In this document: positions 1 through 4,622 of the stretch, piece after piece
How the letters are laid out: each line of letters opens with the position of its first letter
Numbering within the stretch: the first letter of the stretch is position 1
Source: Methanobacteriota archaeon
GTDB lineage: Archaea > Hydrothermarchaeota > Hydrothermarchaeia > Hydrothermarchaeales > JACRDW01
NCBI GenBank assembly: GCA_016212785.1
Contig: JACRDW010000061.1
Span: 1 to 6,352, forward strand
Length of the DNA stretch: 6,352 bases
Direction of reading: 5' to 3'
Program-made: the position numbers and the translations under genes
Notes under the pieces: generated by a model
The model's database searches: none
Told to the model about the DNA's origin: nothing
What the model saw: only the letters and a program-made list of their open reading frames with translations

Positions 1-257
1 GCCAGTGGCAGGAGCTCTTCTACAAAAAGCGCTACTCTGCAGTAGATTTGGGCAATTCTCCGGATTTCGTAAAGCTTGCAGAAGCTTATGGAGCGCAGGG
101 AATCAGGGTCGAAAAACCAGATGAAATAGCACCGGCAGTTAAGAAAGCTTTTAAATCAGGAAAACCCACAGTCATAGACGTGTCCGTCGACCATGAGGCG
201 AACATATTTCCGATGGTGCCGCCCGGCAAGTGTCTGAAGGACATAATTGAGGGTTAG
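1..257 (+). CDS. ilvB: Acetolactate synthase large subunit, C-terminal end (5' partial)
   Basis: The frame beginning at base 3 gives 84 residues and ends in TAG at 255-257; the rest of the gene lies before the window. The peptide starts QWQELFYKKRYS and continues through NSPDFVKLAEAYGAQG to FPMVPPGKCLKDIIEG. This matches the end of the thiamin-diphosphate domain of acetolactate synthase large subunits, including the terminal MVPPG signature. The enzyme joins two pyruvates, or pyruvate and 2-oxobutyrate, in the first shared step of valine, leucine and isoleucine synthesis in the cytoplasm. The TTG at 48 is an internal codon, because the conserved protein continues upstream of it. Its position ahead of ilvN and ilvC supports the call. 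The ThDP motif and active-site residues lie outside the window and cannot be checked. Confidence 0.95.
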   Translation, partial: QWQELFYKKRYSAVDLGNSPDFVKLAEAYGAQGIRVEKPDEIAPAVKKAFKSGKPTVIDVSVDHEANIFPMVPPGKCLKDIIEG

Positions 258-270
258 ATAGCCCTTCTTC

Positions 271-308
271 GAACGTAGAAAATTTGTGAAACAAATTTTC
301 AGACGTTC
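271..308. repeat. Interrupted palindrome (hairpin) between ilvB and ilvN
   Basis: A 9-base arm at 278-286 (GAAAATTTG) pairs perfectly with 292-300 (CAAATTTTC) around a 5-base loop. An outer 6-base arm, GAACGT (271-276), pairs with ACGTTC (303-308) across a 1-base and a 2-base bulge. RNA from either strand would fold into a long hairpin. It starts 13 bases after the ilvB stop, inside an operon, and lacks the T-tract of an archaeal terminator. It may be a processing or stability element, or a copy of a dispersed palindromic repeat; one window cannot separate these. Confidence 0.6.
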
Positions 309-355
309 AAAAATCACCCCAAAGAAACATGAGTGGTATTGAGCGAAGCGATGGT

Positions 356-373
356 CAACCTTTCAGAAGGTTG
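356..373 (+). promoter_or_regulatory. Hairpin just upstream of the ilvN ribosome binding site
   Basis: CAACCTT (356-362) and AAGGTTG (367-373) form a perfect 7-base stem with a TCAG loop. The stem ends 3 bases before the GGAG (377-380) that serves ilvN. A hairpin here could affect ribosome access or mark an RNA-processing site. No leader peptide rich in Ile, Leu or Val accompanies it, so classical attenuation is not supported. The structure is visible in the sequence; its role is inference. Confidence 0.4.
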
Positions 374-382
374 TGAGGAGAT

Positions 383-880
383 ATGCCTGATATGAACGAA
401 ACGCATGTTCTGGTAGCACTGGTCGAGGATAGACCGGGAGTCATGCAGCGTGTTTCAGGTCTCTTCAGAAGGCGCAATTTCAACATAGACAGCATAACGG
501 TCGGTCGCTCTGAGAAAGAAGGAATTTCGAGGATGACGCTCACGGTGAGAGGCGACCAGAGGATACTTGAGCAGGTGATGAAGCAGCTTAACAAACTTGT
601 TGAGGTTCTGAAAGTTACACAGGTTGAAGGTGCGGACTCTGTCATGCGGGAGCTCGCTCTGGTGAAGATAAGCACCAAAGACCAGAATTCAAGGGCAGAG
701 ATTGTGCAGTACGTGAATATATTCAGGGGCAGAATCGTGGACGTTGGCAAAGATTCGCTGATTGTTGAGATAACTGGAGACAGCGAAAAAATAGATGCCT
801 TTGTAAATCTCGTCAGCACCTTTGGAATTAAAGAGCTGGCCAAGACAGGCGTTACTGCAATGACCCGGGGGACAAAATGA
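383..880 (+). CDS. ilvN: Acetolactate synthase small (regulatory) subunit
   Basis: This 165-residue protein is of normal length for the family. It binds and activates the large subunit and carries feedback control by valine. Residues 8-80 form the N-terminal ACT domain, with HVLVALVEDRPGV, a GLFRRRNFNIDSITVG stretch and a SRMTLTV strand. The remainder matches the C-terminal domain, with IFRGRIVDV and the closing GVTAMTRG. Gly19 and Asn34 align with the valine-site residues Gly14 and Asn29 of Escherichia coli IlvH, so valine sensitivity is a reasonable inference. Two starts are possible: ATG 383, only 2 bases after GGAG (377-380), and ATG 392, 11 bases after it. The first is kept for length but the second is credible. 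The TGA stop overlaps the ilvC ATG by four bases, which implies translational coupling. Confidence 0.95.
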   Translation: MPDMNETHVLVALVEDRPGVMQRVSGLFRRRNFNIDSITVGRSEKEGISRMTLTVRGDQRILEQVMKQLNKLVEVLKVTQVEGADSVMRELALVKISTKDQNSRAEIVQYVNIFRGRIVDVGKDSLIVEITGDSEKIDAFVNLVSTFGIKELAKTGVTAMTRGTK

Positions 881-1860
881 AGGTTTACTACGACAAAGAC
901 GTGAAAACGGATGTTCTGAAAGGCAAAACCATAGCAGTGATAGGCTACGGCATTCAGGGTTCTGCACAGGCGCAGTGCCTGAGAGATTCCGGATTAGACG
1001 TAGTCGTCGGATTGAGAGAAAACGGCACTTCCTGGAAGCAGGCAAAGAAAGACGGCATGAAGGTTGCGAGCATAGAGCAGGCTGCAAAAAAAGGCGACGT
1101 AATAATGATGCTAACTCCCGACATGACGCATCGCAGCATATATCGCAATTACGTCGAGAAAAATCTCGAAGAAAACGATGCTCTCTACTTCTCGCACGGC
1201 TTCAACATAACCTACAATCTGATAAAGCCGCCAGAGAACATCGATGTCATAATGGCTGCTCCGAAAGGTCCAGGGGCGAAACTCAGGGAGGAGTATCTGA
1301 AAGGCTTCGGCATACCTGCGTTAATCGCTGTTCACCAGAACTACTCTAAGAAAGCTAAAGAAAAGGCACTCGCTCTTGCAAAGGCAATGCACTTTACAAA
1401 GCCAGGGGTCATAGAGTGCACCTTCGACGAAGAGACGCTTTCAGACTTATTCGGAGAGCAGACAGTTTTGTGCGGCGGCAGCACAGAACTAATAAAGGCA
1501 GGATTCGAAACCCTCGTCGAGAACGGCTTCCCGCCGGAGATTGCCTACTTTGAAGTCCTGCACGAGCTGAAGCTGATCGTGGATTTAATCCAGGAAGGCG
1601 GCATAGAGTACATGTGGAGCAGGGTTTCAGAGACAGCGCGCTACGGTGGCAGAACCAGAGGCAAGCGCATCATAGACGAGCACGTCAGGCAGAACATGAG
1701 GCAGGTGCTCGAAGAAATAAAGGACGGCACCTTTGCGCACGAGTGGCTTGCAGAGTATGGAGCCGGGCTGCCAAAATTCAACCTGATGAAGCGCAGCGAA
1801 AGCCAGCACCAAATCGAAAAGGTTGGCGCAGAGATAAGGAAGATGTTCAGGAAGAAGTAG
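877..1860 (+). CDS. ilvC: Ketol-acid reductoisomerase, class I
   Basis: This 327-residue enzyme converts acetolactate or acetohydroxybutyrate to the dihydroxy acid by Mg-dependent alkyl migration and NAD(P)H reduction. It has the short class I form. The Rossmann motif GYGIQG is at residues 23-28 and the helper His107 is in SHGFNI. The metal ligands Asp190 and Glu194 (DLFGE), Glu226 and Glu230 and the substrate Ser251 all sit at their usual family numbers. The cofactor loop R47-ENGTSW keeps Arg47 and Ser52 but has Gly50 where many NADPH enzymes have Ser. SETARYGG replaces the common SxTAEYG, as I recall for methanogen homologues. The ATG overlaps the ilvN stop (ATGA), with GGGGG at 867-871 as ribosome binding site. 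It ends in TAG, and its last 11 codons are repeated 2.15 kb downstream. Confidence 0.97.
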   Translation: MKVYYDKDVKTDVLKGKTIAVIGYGIQGSAQAQCLRDSGLDVVVGLRENGTSWKQAKKDGMKVASIEQAAKKGDVIMMLTPDMTHRSIYRNYVEKNLEENDALYFSHGFNITYNLIKPPENIDVIMAAPKGPGAKLREEYLKGFGIPALIAVHQNYSKKAKEKALALAKAMHFTKPGVIECTFDEETLSDLFGEQTVLCGGSTELIKAGFETLVENGFPPEIAYFEVLHELKLIVDLIQEGGIEYMWSRVSETARYGGRTRGKRIIDEHVRQNMRQVLEEIKDGTFAHEWLAEYGAGLPKFNLMKRSESQHQIEKVGAEIRKMFRKK

Positions 1861-1862
1861 TT
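1828..1862 (+). repeat. ilvC-tail direct repeat, left copy
   Basis: This is the intact 3' end of ilvC (codons for AEIRKMFRKK, the stop, and two further bases). It matches 3981-4015 in direct orientation at 31 of 35 positions. Identity stops abruptly at both ends. It could be an attL-like core of an integrated segment. Confidence 0.85.
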
Positions 1863-2090
1863 CCCTTCATTGTATCTAACGTCTTTCTGAGTTCCTGCTT
1901 CACAGCTCTTACACAGCTGACCGACATCGTTGCATCTGCAGTCTGGGTCGTAGTCGCAGTCAGTTAGACAGAAACCGTCGCTGTCACCGCAATTCTTCAC
2001 AAGTATTCTACCGGGCTATTCAGTCCCTGGTAAGGGGGTAAAACTATGGAGAAGAAAAAGGAGCGTGGTCTACTGAAACATCCGTTTCAT
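1863..2090 (-). pseudogene. Broken gene for a secreted cysteine-rich protein
   Basis: Reading leftward from ATG 2090, one frame gives 76 codons up to the repeat edge. It starts MKRMFQ, then TAG, then a hydrophobic run TTLLFLLHSF, a second TAG (2016-2018), and an acidic Cys-rich region. That region includes CGDSDGFCLTDCDYDPDC followed by RCNDVGQLCKSC, with seven cysteines. The layout of signal-peptide-like start and DGxC...C...DPDC units resembles cysteine-rich extracellular proteins seen in several archaeal groups; I base this on pattern, not on a search. The start has a strong ribosome binding site and a TATA box. The frame stays open beyond 1863 only because it becomes antisense to ilvC, so the true 3' end is missing. 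Two nonsense codons plus 3' loss suggest a dead gene. GTG 2000 could start a short peptide lacking the signal, but has no good ribosome binding site. Confidence 0.5.
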
Positions 2091-2099
2091 GCGTTTAGT

Positions 2100-2140
2100 C
2101 CTCCTCTTTTGTATTAGAATCTGATAAATTTAAGTTTATA
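2100..2140 (-). promoter_or_regulatory. TATA box and strong ribosome binding site of the cysteine-rich gene
   Basis: On the minus strand, TATAAACT (2133-2140) is followed about 27 bases later by GAGGAGG (2100-2106), 9 bases ahead of ATG 2090. The predicted transcript would start near 2110 and include the ribosome binding site. This is the best Shine-Dalgarno match in the window, which argues that 2090 was a real start even though the frame is now broken. Confidence 0.5.
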
Positions 2141-2190
2141 GGGAATCCAAATCCGTTCACTACCTTAATGAAACCTAGCTAACTAGCCTA

Positions 2191-2892
2191 CTAAGAGGAT
2201 ACGATTCTCTTTCTCGTAGCATCGATAATTTCATCCAACTTTTCCTTGATTCTTTCAGCATTTTTGAGGAGAATTCTTTGCTTCTCATTAGCATCCTGAT
2301 ATTCTCTCATAGTTTTTGCCTTTGAAATCAAATATTCAAATAAGTCTTTACCACTTGTTATCCCCAGACTTGCAAAATCAAAATCTTTTTTATACCTATT
2401 GTAATCTTCTTCTAAAGCTTCCTCGTAGGTTTTTCTATTAACTTCAGGTAGTAAATCTCCCAGCAGAATAAAGTGTTCCATAACCAACCGCCATCCTATA
2501 TTCATATCTCCCCGCTTCTTTATTTTTAACAATTCGCTGGTTACGCATCCTTTAATTGCAACTGAGGCATTATAAACAGCCTCTGAATACTTATGGCTTG
2601 TGGCATAAAAATTCAATAAATCATTTCTTAGCTCCTCTGGTAAAACCCAATCCAACTTTTCTGCACCGTAAATTCTATCCCATTCATCCCTCTTGAGGTC
2701 TTTCTGAAACTCTTTAATTACCGGAATCATATTACTAATTTCCCTATGCAGCGGGACGTACACCTTCTCAAAATATTCTTTGTTCCAAACAAGCTCCTGC
2801 ATTCTTTTTTGAACATGGTAAGTAATAAATCCTCCAACAAAGACTCCTATTAGTCCTATCAGTCCAGTAATTAAATATTGAAAAAGTTCCAT
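2191..2892 (-). CDS. Membrane-anchored coiled-coil protein of unknown function
   Basis: I do not recognise this 233-residue protein. It has one hydrophobic segment at residues 6-25 with regularly spaced glycines (LITGLIGLIGVFVGGFI), followed at once by basic HVQKR. That suggests a single N-terminal anchor with the rest in the cytoplasm. The soluble part is helical and charged: an aromatic patch around WNKEYFEKVYVPLH (36-49), a middle domain, and a Lys/Glu-rich C-terminus (about 195-230) likely to form a coiled coil. No enzymatic motif is visible. The ATG has an AGAGG site 7 bases upstream and a TATA box near 2931-2938. It is AT-rich compared with ilvC and lies beside toxin-antitoxin genes, so a mobile or defence-related role is possible but unproven. 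It ends in TAG. Confidence 0.75.
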   Translation of the reverse strand: MELFQYLITGLIGLIGVFVGGFITYHVQKRMQELVWNKEYFEKVYVPLHREISNMIPVIKEFQKDLKRDEWDRIYGAEKLDWVLPEELRNDLLNFYATSHKYSEAVYNASVAIKGCVTSELLKIKKRGDMNIGWRLVMEHFILLGDLLPEVNRKTYEEALEEDYNRYKKDFDFASLGITSGKDLFEYLISKAKTMREYQDANEKQRILLKNAERIKEKLDEIIDATRKRIVSS

Positions 2893-2921
2893 GGCATTCC
2901 TCTAATTACCACAATTTTCAG

Positions 2922-2938
2922 TTATAGTACTATAAAAA
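2922..2938 (-). promoter_or_regulatory. TATA box overlapped by a perfect 14-base palindrome
   Basis: TTATAGTACTATAA (2922-2935) is its own reverse complement. It overlaps the minus-strand TATA-like TTTTTATA (2931-2938), about 40 bases before the 2892 start. A repressor bound here would block the TATA-binding protein, so this is a good operator candidate for the 233-residue gene. The palindrome is seen; the operator role is inferred. Confidence 0.5.
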
Positions 2939-2963
2939 TTCTTGTTAATGGAGGAGGGTTATT

Positions 2964-3236
2964 TCAATCAACCAATTTCCTATGTCTTATAAAGAACGGC
3001 TCAGGATACCAGTAAGGCGAGAAAACAAAGCTCGTAGCTCTAGGGAGTCTCGTTATCAGCTTTGAGCTGGGATGCAAAGTAACTTCTCTAAACCTCTCTA
3101 CTTCTGTGTCGCTCTTTTCTGTGAAATCTCCCCTCGCAACCGAGCCGACAAGCACAATCGACTTGATGAAATCATATCTCTTAAGGGCTTCATCTGAGAA
3201 CTTCTCTACCTCTTCCACCATTTTTCCATTTTTCAC
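2964..3236 (-). pseudogene. Truncated MNT-type nucleotidyltransferase
   Basis: The 90-residue frame begins like a minimal nucleotidyltransferase: a helix to FIKSIVLVGSVARGDFTEKSD, the GS...D signature of the polymerase-beta fold, often found in MNT antitoxins paired with HEPN toxins. After that it departs from the family. The expected second acidic position is Glu (DTE rather than DxD), and the following hydrophobic strand with the third catalytic Asp is replaced by VERFREVTLHPSS. The last 45 residues, ending FFIRHRKLVD, match nothing I recognise. Internal deletion or fusion of two fragments is likely. It starts at GTG 3236, or ATG 3221, neither with a convincing ribosome binding site. No HEPN partner is nearby. 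A short functional variant is possible but less likely. Confidence 0.5.
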
Positions 3237-3289
3237 GCATCGTATGCTTGGAACTCCTTGCTAATTAATTTTTCCACTGCTCAAAACAC

Positions 3290-3312
3290 TTTTATACGTT
3301 ACTAACGCTATA
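3290..3312 (+). promoter_or_regulatory. TATA box with imperfect inverted repeat before the TumE-type TA pair
   Basis: TTTTATAC (3290-3297) is placed to start transcription near 3318-3322, a few bases before ATG 3328. Overlapping it, TATACGTT (3293-3300) mirrors AACG-C-TATA (3304-3312) around ACT, with one extra base. This fits an operator for autoregulation by the antitoxin, the usual arrangement in such pairs. The role is inferred. Confidence 0.4.
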
Positions 3313-3327
3313 TACAATGTGATTAAT

Positions 3328-3609
3328 ATGGGAATTGCTATCGAAGAGATAACTGCAAAGCTGAACCTGCCTGAAAACAAGCTTATAAGCGAAAGTTTAA
3401 AAGCGTGGATAGAAAAGGAAATCAAGCTTGCAGAAGGGGACATTGCAGATTTAAGGGACAGATATAACGTTCCGACTAAAGATGAGCTGGAGAAAAATAT
3501 AAAAGCTGGTAAGACTCACAGCCATCCGGCCTGGGAAGACCTTATTACTTGGGAAAATCTTGAAGAGCATATCCGCTGGTTAAAGGATTTACTCAAGAAG
3601 GTTGATTGA
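3328..3609 (+). CDS. Putative antitoxin partner of the TumE-family toxin
   Basis: This 93-residue, highly charged helical protein probably neutralises the toxin encoded immediately after it. The N-terminus (IAIEEITAKLNLPENKLISE, then SLKAWIEKEI) looks like a short DNA-binding or dimerisation region of ribbon-helix-helix or helix-turn-helix type. The middle DLRDRYNVPTKDELEKNIKAG and the end HPAWEDLITWENLEEH resemble small archaeal antitoxins that precede TumE-like genes. I recognise the pattern but not a named family. ATG 3328 is chosen over GTG 3319 because GTGAT (3319-3323) can then act as ribosome binding site and the TATA spacing fits a very short leader. Its stop (3607-3609) directly abuts the toxin start, implying coupled translation. 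It lies inside the AT-rich block. Confidence 0.7.
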   Translation: MGIAIEEITAKLNLPENKLISESLKAWIEKEIKLAEGDIADLRDRYNVPTKDELEKNIKAGKTHSHPAWEDLITWENLEEHIRWLKDLLKKVD

Positions 3610-3990
3610 TTGTCTGAAGTTCTCTCTCTTTACAATAAGCTCAGCGGCATAGCAAGAGACGAATTCTCGGACATAGTTTCTGCCACAGAACTTATCGGAA
3701 AGAAAAGCCTTGGTTCATCAAAGCTGCGCATACATCTTAAAGACGGAACTTATATCGATGTTTGGGTTAGCGGGAGTGGGAAGTATTCATATCACTGGGA
3801 GCAGAGAGCTAAGCGTGGGCTGATTTACAGGCACGATAATGCACCAGATTTTCCAGAAATTTCTACTTTTCCAAAACATTTTCACGATGGCACGCAAGAT
3901 GATGTTAAGGAAAGCTACATTTCAGACAGACCAGAAGAAGCAGTAAGGGAATTTTTAAAATTTGCAAGACAAAAAATTAAGCAGAAATAA
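3610..3990 (+). CDS. tumE: TumE-family toxin (DUF6516-like)
   Basis: This 126-residue protein has the family's characteristic core: a strand with DGTYIDVWV (45-53), SYHWE (60-64), RHDNAPDFPEISTFPKH (74-90) then FHDG, and a C-terminal helix (EEAVREFLKFAR). This tyrosine/tryptophan/histidine-rich core is what I associate with archaeal and bacterial toxin-antitoxin TumE proteins; the biochemical target is not deducible here. The start is TTG, immediately after the antitoxin stop, with GGTTGAT ending 3 bases before it as a GGTGAT-like site. The start is set mainly by coupling, since no ATG occurs nearby. The last codons (Gln, Lys, stop TAA) lie inside the right ilvC-tail repeat, read in another frame. 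The original C-terminus may therefore have been altered at the junction. Confidence 0.8.
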   Translation: MSEVLSLYNKLSGIARDEFSDIVSATELIGKKSLGSSKLRIHLKDGTYIDVWVSGSGKYSYHWEQRAKRGLIYRHDNAPDFPEISTFPKHFHDGTQDDVKESYISDRPEEAVREFLKFARQKIKQK

Positions 3991-4015
3991 GGAAGATATT
4001 CAGGAAGAAGTGATT
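3981..4015 (+). repeat. ilvC-tail direct repeat, right copy (orphan ilvC 3' end)
   Basis: This stretch matches 1828-1862 at 31 of 35 bases. In the ilvC frame it still reads AEIRKIFRKK and then TGA. All differences are transitions: GAG to GAA is silent, ATG to ATA gives Met to Ile, and TAG to TGA remains a stop. This suggests descent from a once-functional ilvC end. Similarity ends abruptly at 3981. It could be the displaced original tail (attR-like) of an integration, or the end of a lost second ilvC. Confidence 0.85.
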
Positions 4016-4023
4016 ACAAATAG

Positions 4024-4031
4024 TTTTTAAT
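4024..4031 (+). promoter_or_regulatory. Probable TATA box for the vapBC pair
   Basis: TTTTTAAT lies 24 bases upstream of ATG 4056. Archaeal spacing puts transcription start almost at the ATG, so the message would be leaderless or nearly so. No ribosome binding site precedes the ATG, which agrees. Confidence 0.45.
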
Positions 4032-4055
4032 TTGGTATTTTTACATAATACACAT

Positions 4056-4328
4056 ATGGCACATATTACACTAAGTGTACCGGATAGATTGTATAGAAAA
4101 ATGAAGGAGCATTCGGAAATAAAGTGGAGCGAAATAGCAAGAAAAGCTATCGCAGATTATCTTGCTGCACTGAAGGGAAAAAGCAACAGCAGGGAGATTA
4201 TAGAGACGCTCCCGCCAGAGGTTGTGAAAGCACTGAAATCTGTACCAGAGGAAGTTGCAAAAAGTGCGTATAAGGAAATGGTGGCAGAAGAATGGAAAAG
4301 GGCGAAGTCTTTGACACAAACCTCCTAA
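4056..4328 (+). CDS. vapB: VapB-type antitoxin (ribbon-helix-helix)
   Basis: This is a 90-residue protein. Residues 1-45 (MAHITLSVPDRLYRKMKEH, then SEIKWSEIARKAIADYLA) match the ribbon-helix-helix fold: a short strand that reads DNA followed by two helices. The charged C-terminal half (PPEVVKALKSVPEEVAK and onwards) would wrap and inhibit the toxin encoded downstream. ATG 4056 is chosen over the in-frame start at 4032 because homology begins at MAHITLS and the TATA position would place 4032 upstream of transcription. It overlaps vapC by 37 bases, the usual order for VapBC, where the complex represses its own promoter. It lies just outside the ilvC-tail repeats. Confidence 0.8.
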   Translation: MAHITLSVPDRLYRKMKEHSEIKWSEIARKAIADYLAALKGKSNSREIIETLPPEVVKALKSVPEEVAKSAYKEMVAEEWKRAKSLTQTS

Positions 4329-4606
4329 TCGAGGGTAAGGGGGAGCTTACGACAATATTCAACGTAATAGAATATCCAAAGGTGCTGGAAAGAGAGATAG
4401 AAGTATTATTCCCTGAGAAAAAAGACTTCACAAAAGCTATAGAATTGATGGTTATGCTGCTTAAGAAGGGAAAGCCAATACCAACGCTGGACGCTGTTCT
4501 GGCGAGCATGTGCATCAACCGCAATTTAATTCTGCGCACCAGAGATAAGCATTTCAAAAAAGTTGCAGAAGAGTTTTCAGGTTTCAAGGCGAAGATAGAG
4601 TCTTGA
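4292..4606 (+). CDS. vapC: VapC-type toxin, PIN-domain ribonuclease
   Basis: This 104-residue PIN protein should be a metal-dependent ribonuclease held inactive by the upstream antitoxin. The four expected acidic residues are visible: Asp8 in VFDTNLLIEG, Glu27 in NVIEYPK, Asp67 in PTLDAVLAS and Asp85 in LRTRDKHF. It is shorter than the common 130 residues, but this compact layout with IPTLDAVLA and RTRDKHF occurs in small archaeal VapC proteins and appears complete. The ATG lies inside vapB, so translation is probably coupled, and no strong ribosome binding site is seen. It ends 16 bases from the converging cooC stop. RNA target unknown. Confidence 0.85.
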   Translation: MEKGEVFDTNLLIEGKGELTTIFNVIEYPKVLEREIEVLFPEKKDFTKAIELMVMLLKKGKPIPTLDAVLASMCINRNLILRTRDKHFKKVAEEFSGFKAKIES

Positions 4607-4622
4607 AGCAGGCAAAATCTCT

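Larger units (their letters stand above)
1863..3980. other. Probable inserted accessory block between ilvC-tail repeats
   Basis: The 2.1 kb between the two ilvC-tail copies carries a broken cysteine-rich gene, a membrane protein of unknown function, a truncated nucleotidyltransferase and a toxin-antitoxin pair. By eye it is more AT-rich than the ilv genes or cooC. No integrase, transposase, terminal inverted repeat or replication gene is present. If this was an integrative element it is now a remnant, or was moved by an integrase encoded elsewhere. An alternative is a second, partly deleted ilvC copy left by duplication or recombination between strains. The bracketing is seen; the mechanism is inferred. 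Confidence 0.45.

Noticed and set aside
329..376. 15-codon frame between ilvB and ilvN as an attenuator leader peptide
   Set aside because: It has no run of Ile, Leu or Val codons and no ribosome binding site.
355..1349. Several long frames opposite or overlapping ilvN and ilvC
   Set aside because: They lack family features and are explained as shadows of conserved genes.
1641..1862. Continuation of the cysteine-rich frame into ilvC antisense
   Set aside because: It is open only because it shadows ilvC; the cysteine pattern and composition change at the junction.
1863..2090. TAG read as pyrrolysine in the cysteine-rich frame
   Set aside because: Three intact genes in the window end in TAG and the frame has no 3' end of its own; decay is simpler. 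Kept only as a secondary option in the finding.
2046..2117. Short plus-strand frame of 23 codons after a G-rich stretch (AAGGGGG)
   Set aside because: It is antisense to the start of the cysteine-rich gene remnant, which has better initiation signals; the peptide is not recognisable.
4605..4616. 12-base match GAAGCAGGCAAA to ilvC 1035-1046
   Set aside because: It is short, purine-rich and without extended similarity, so chance is adequate.
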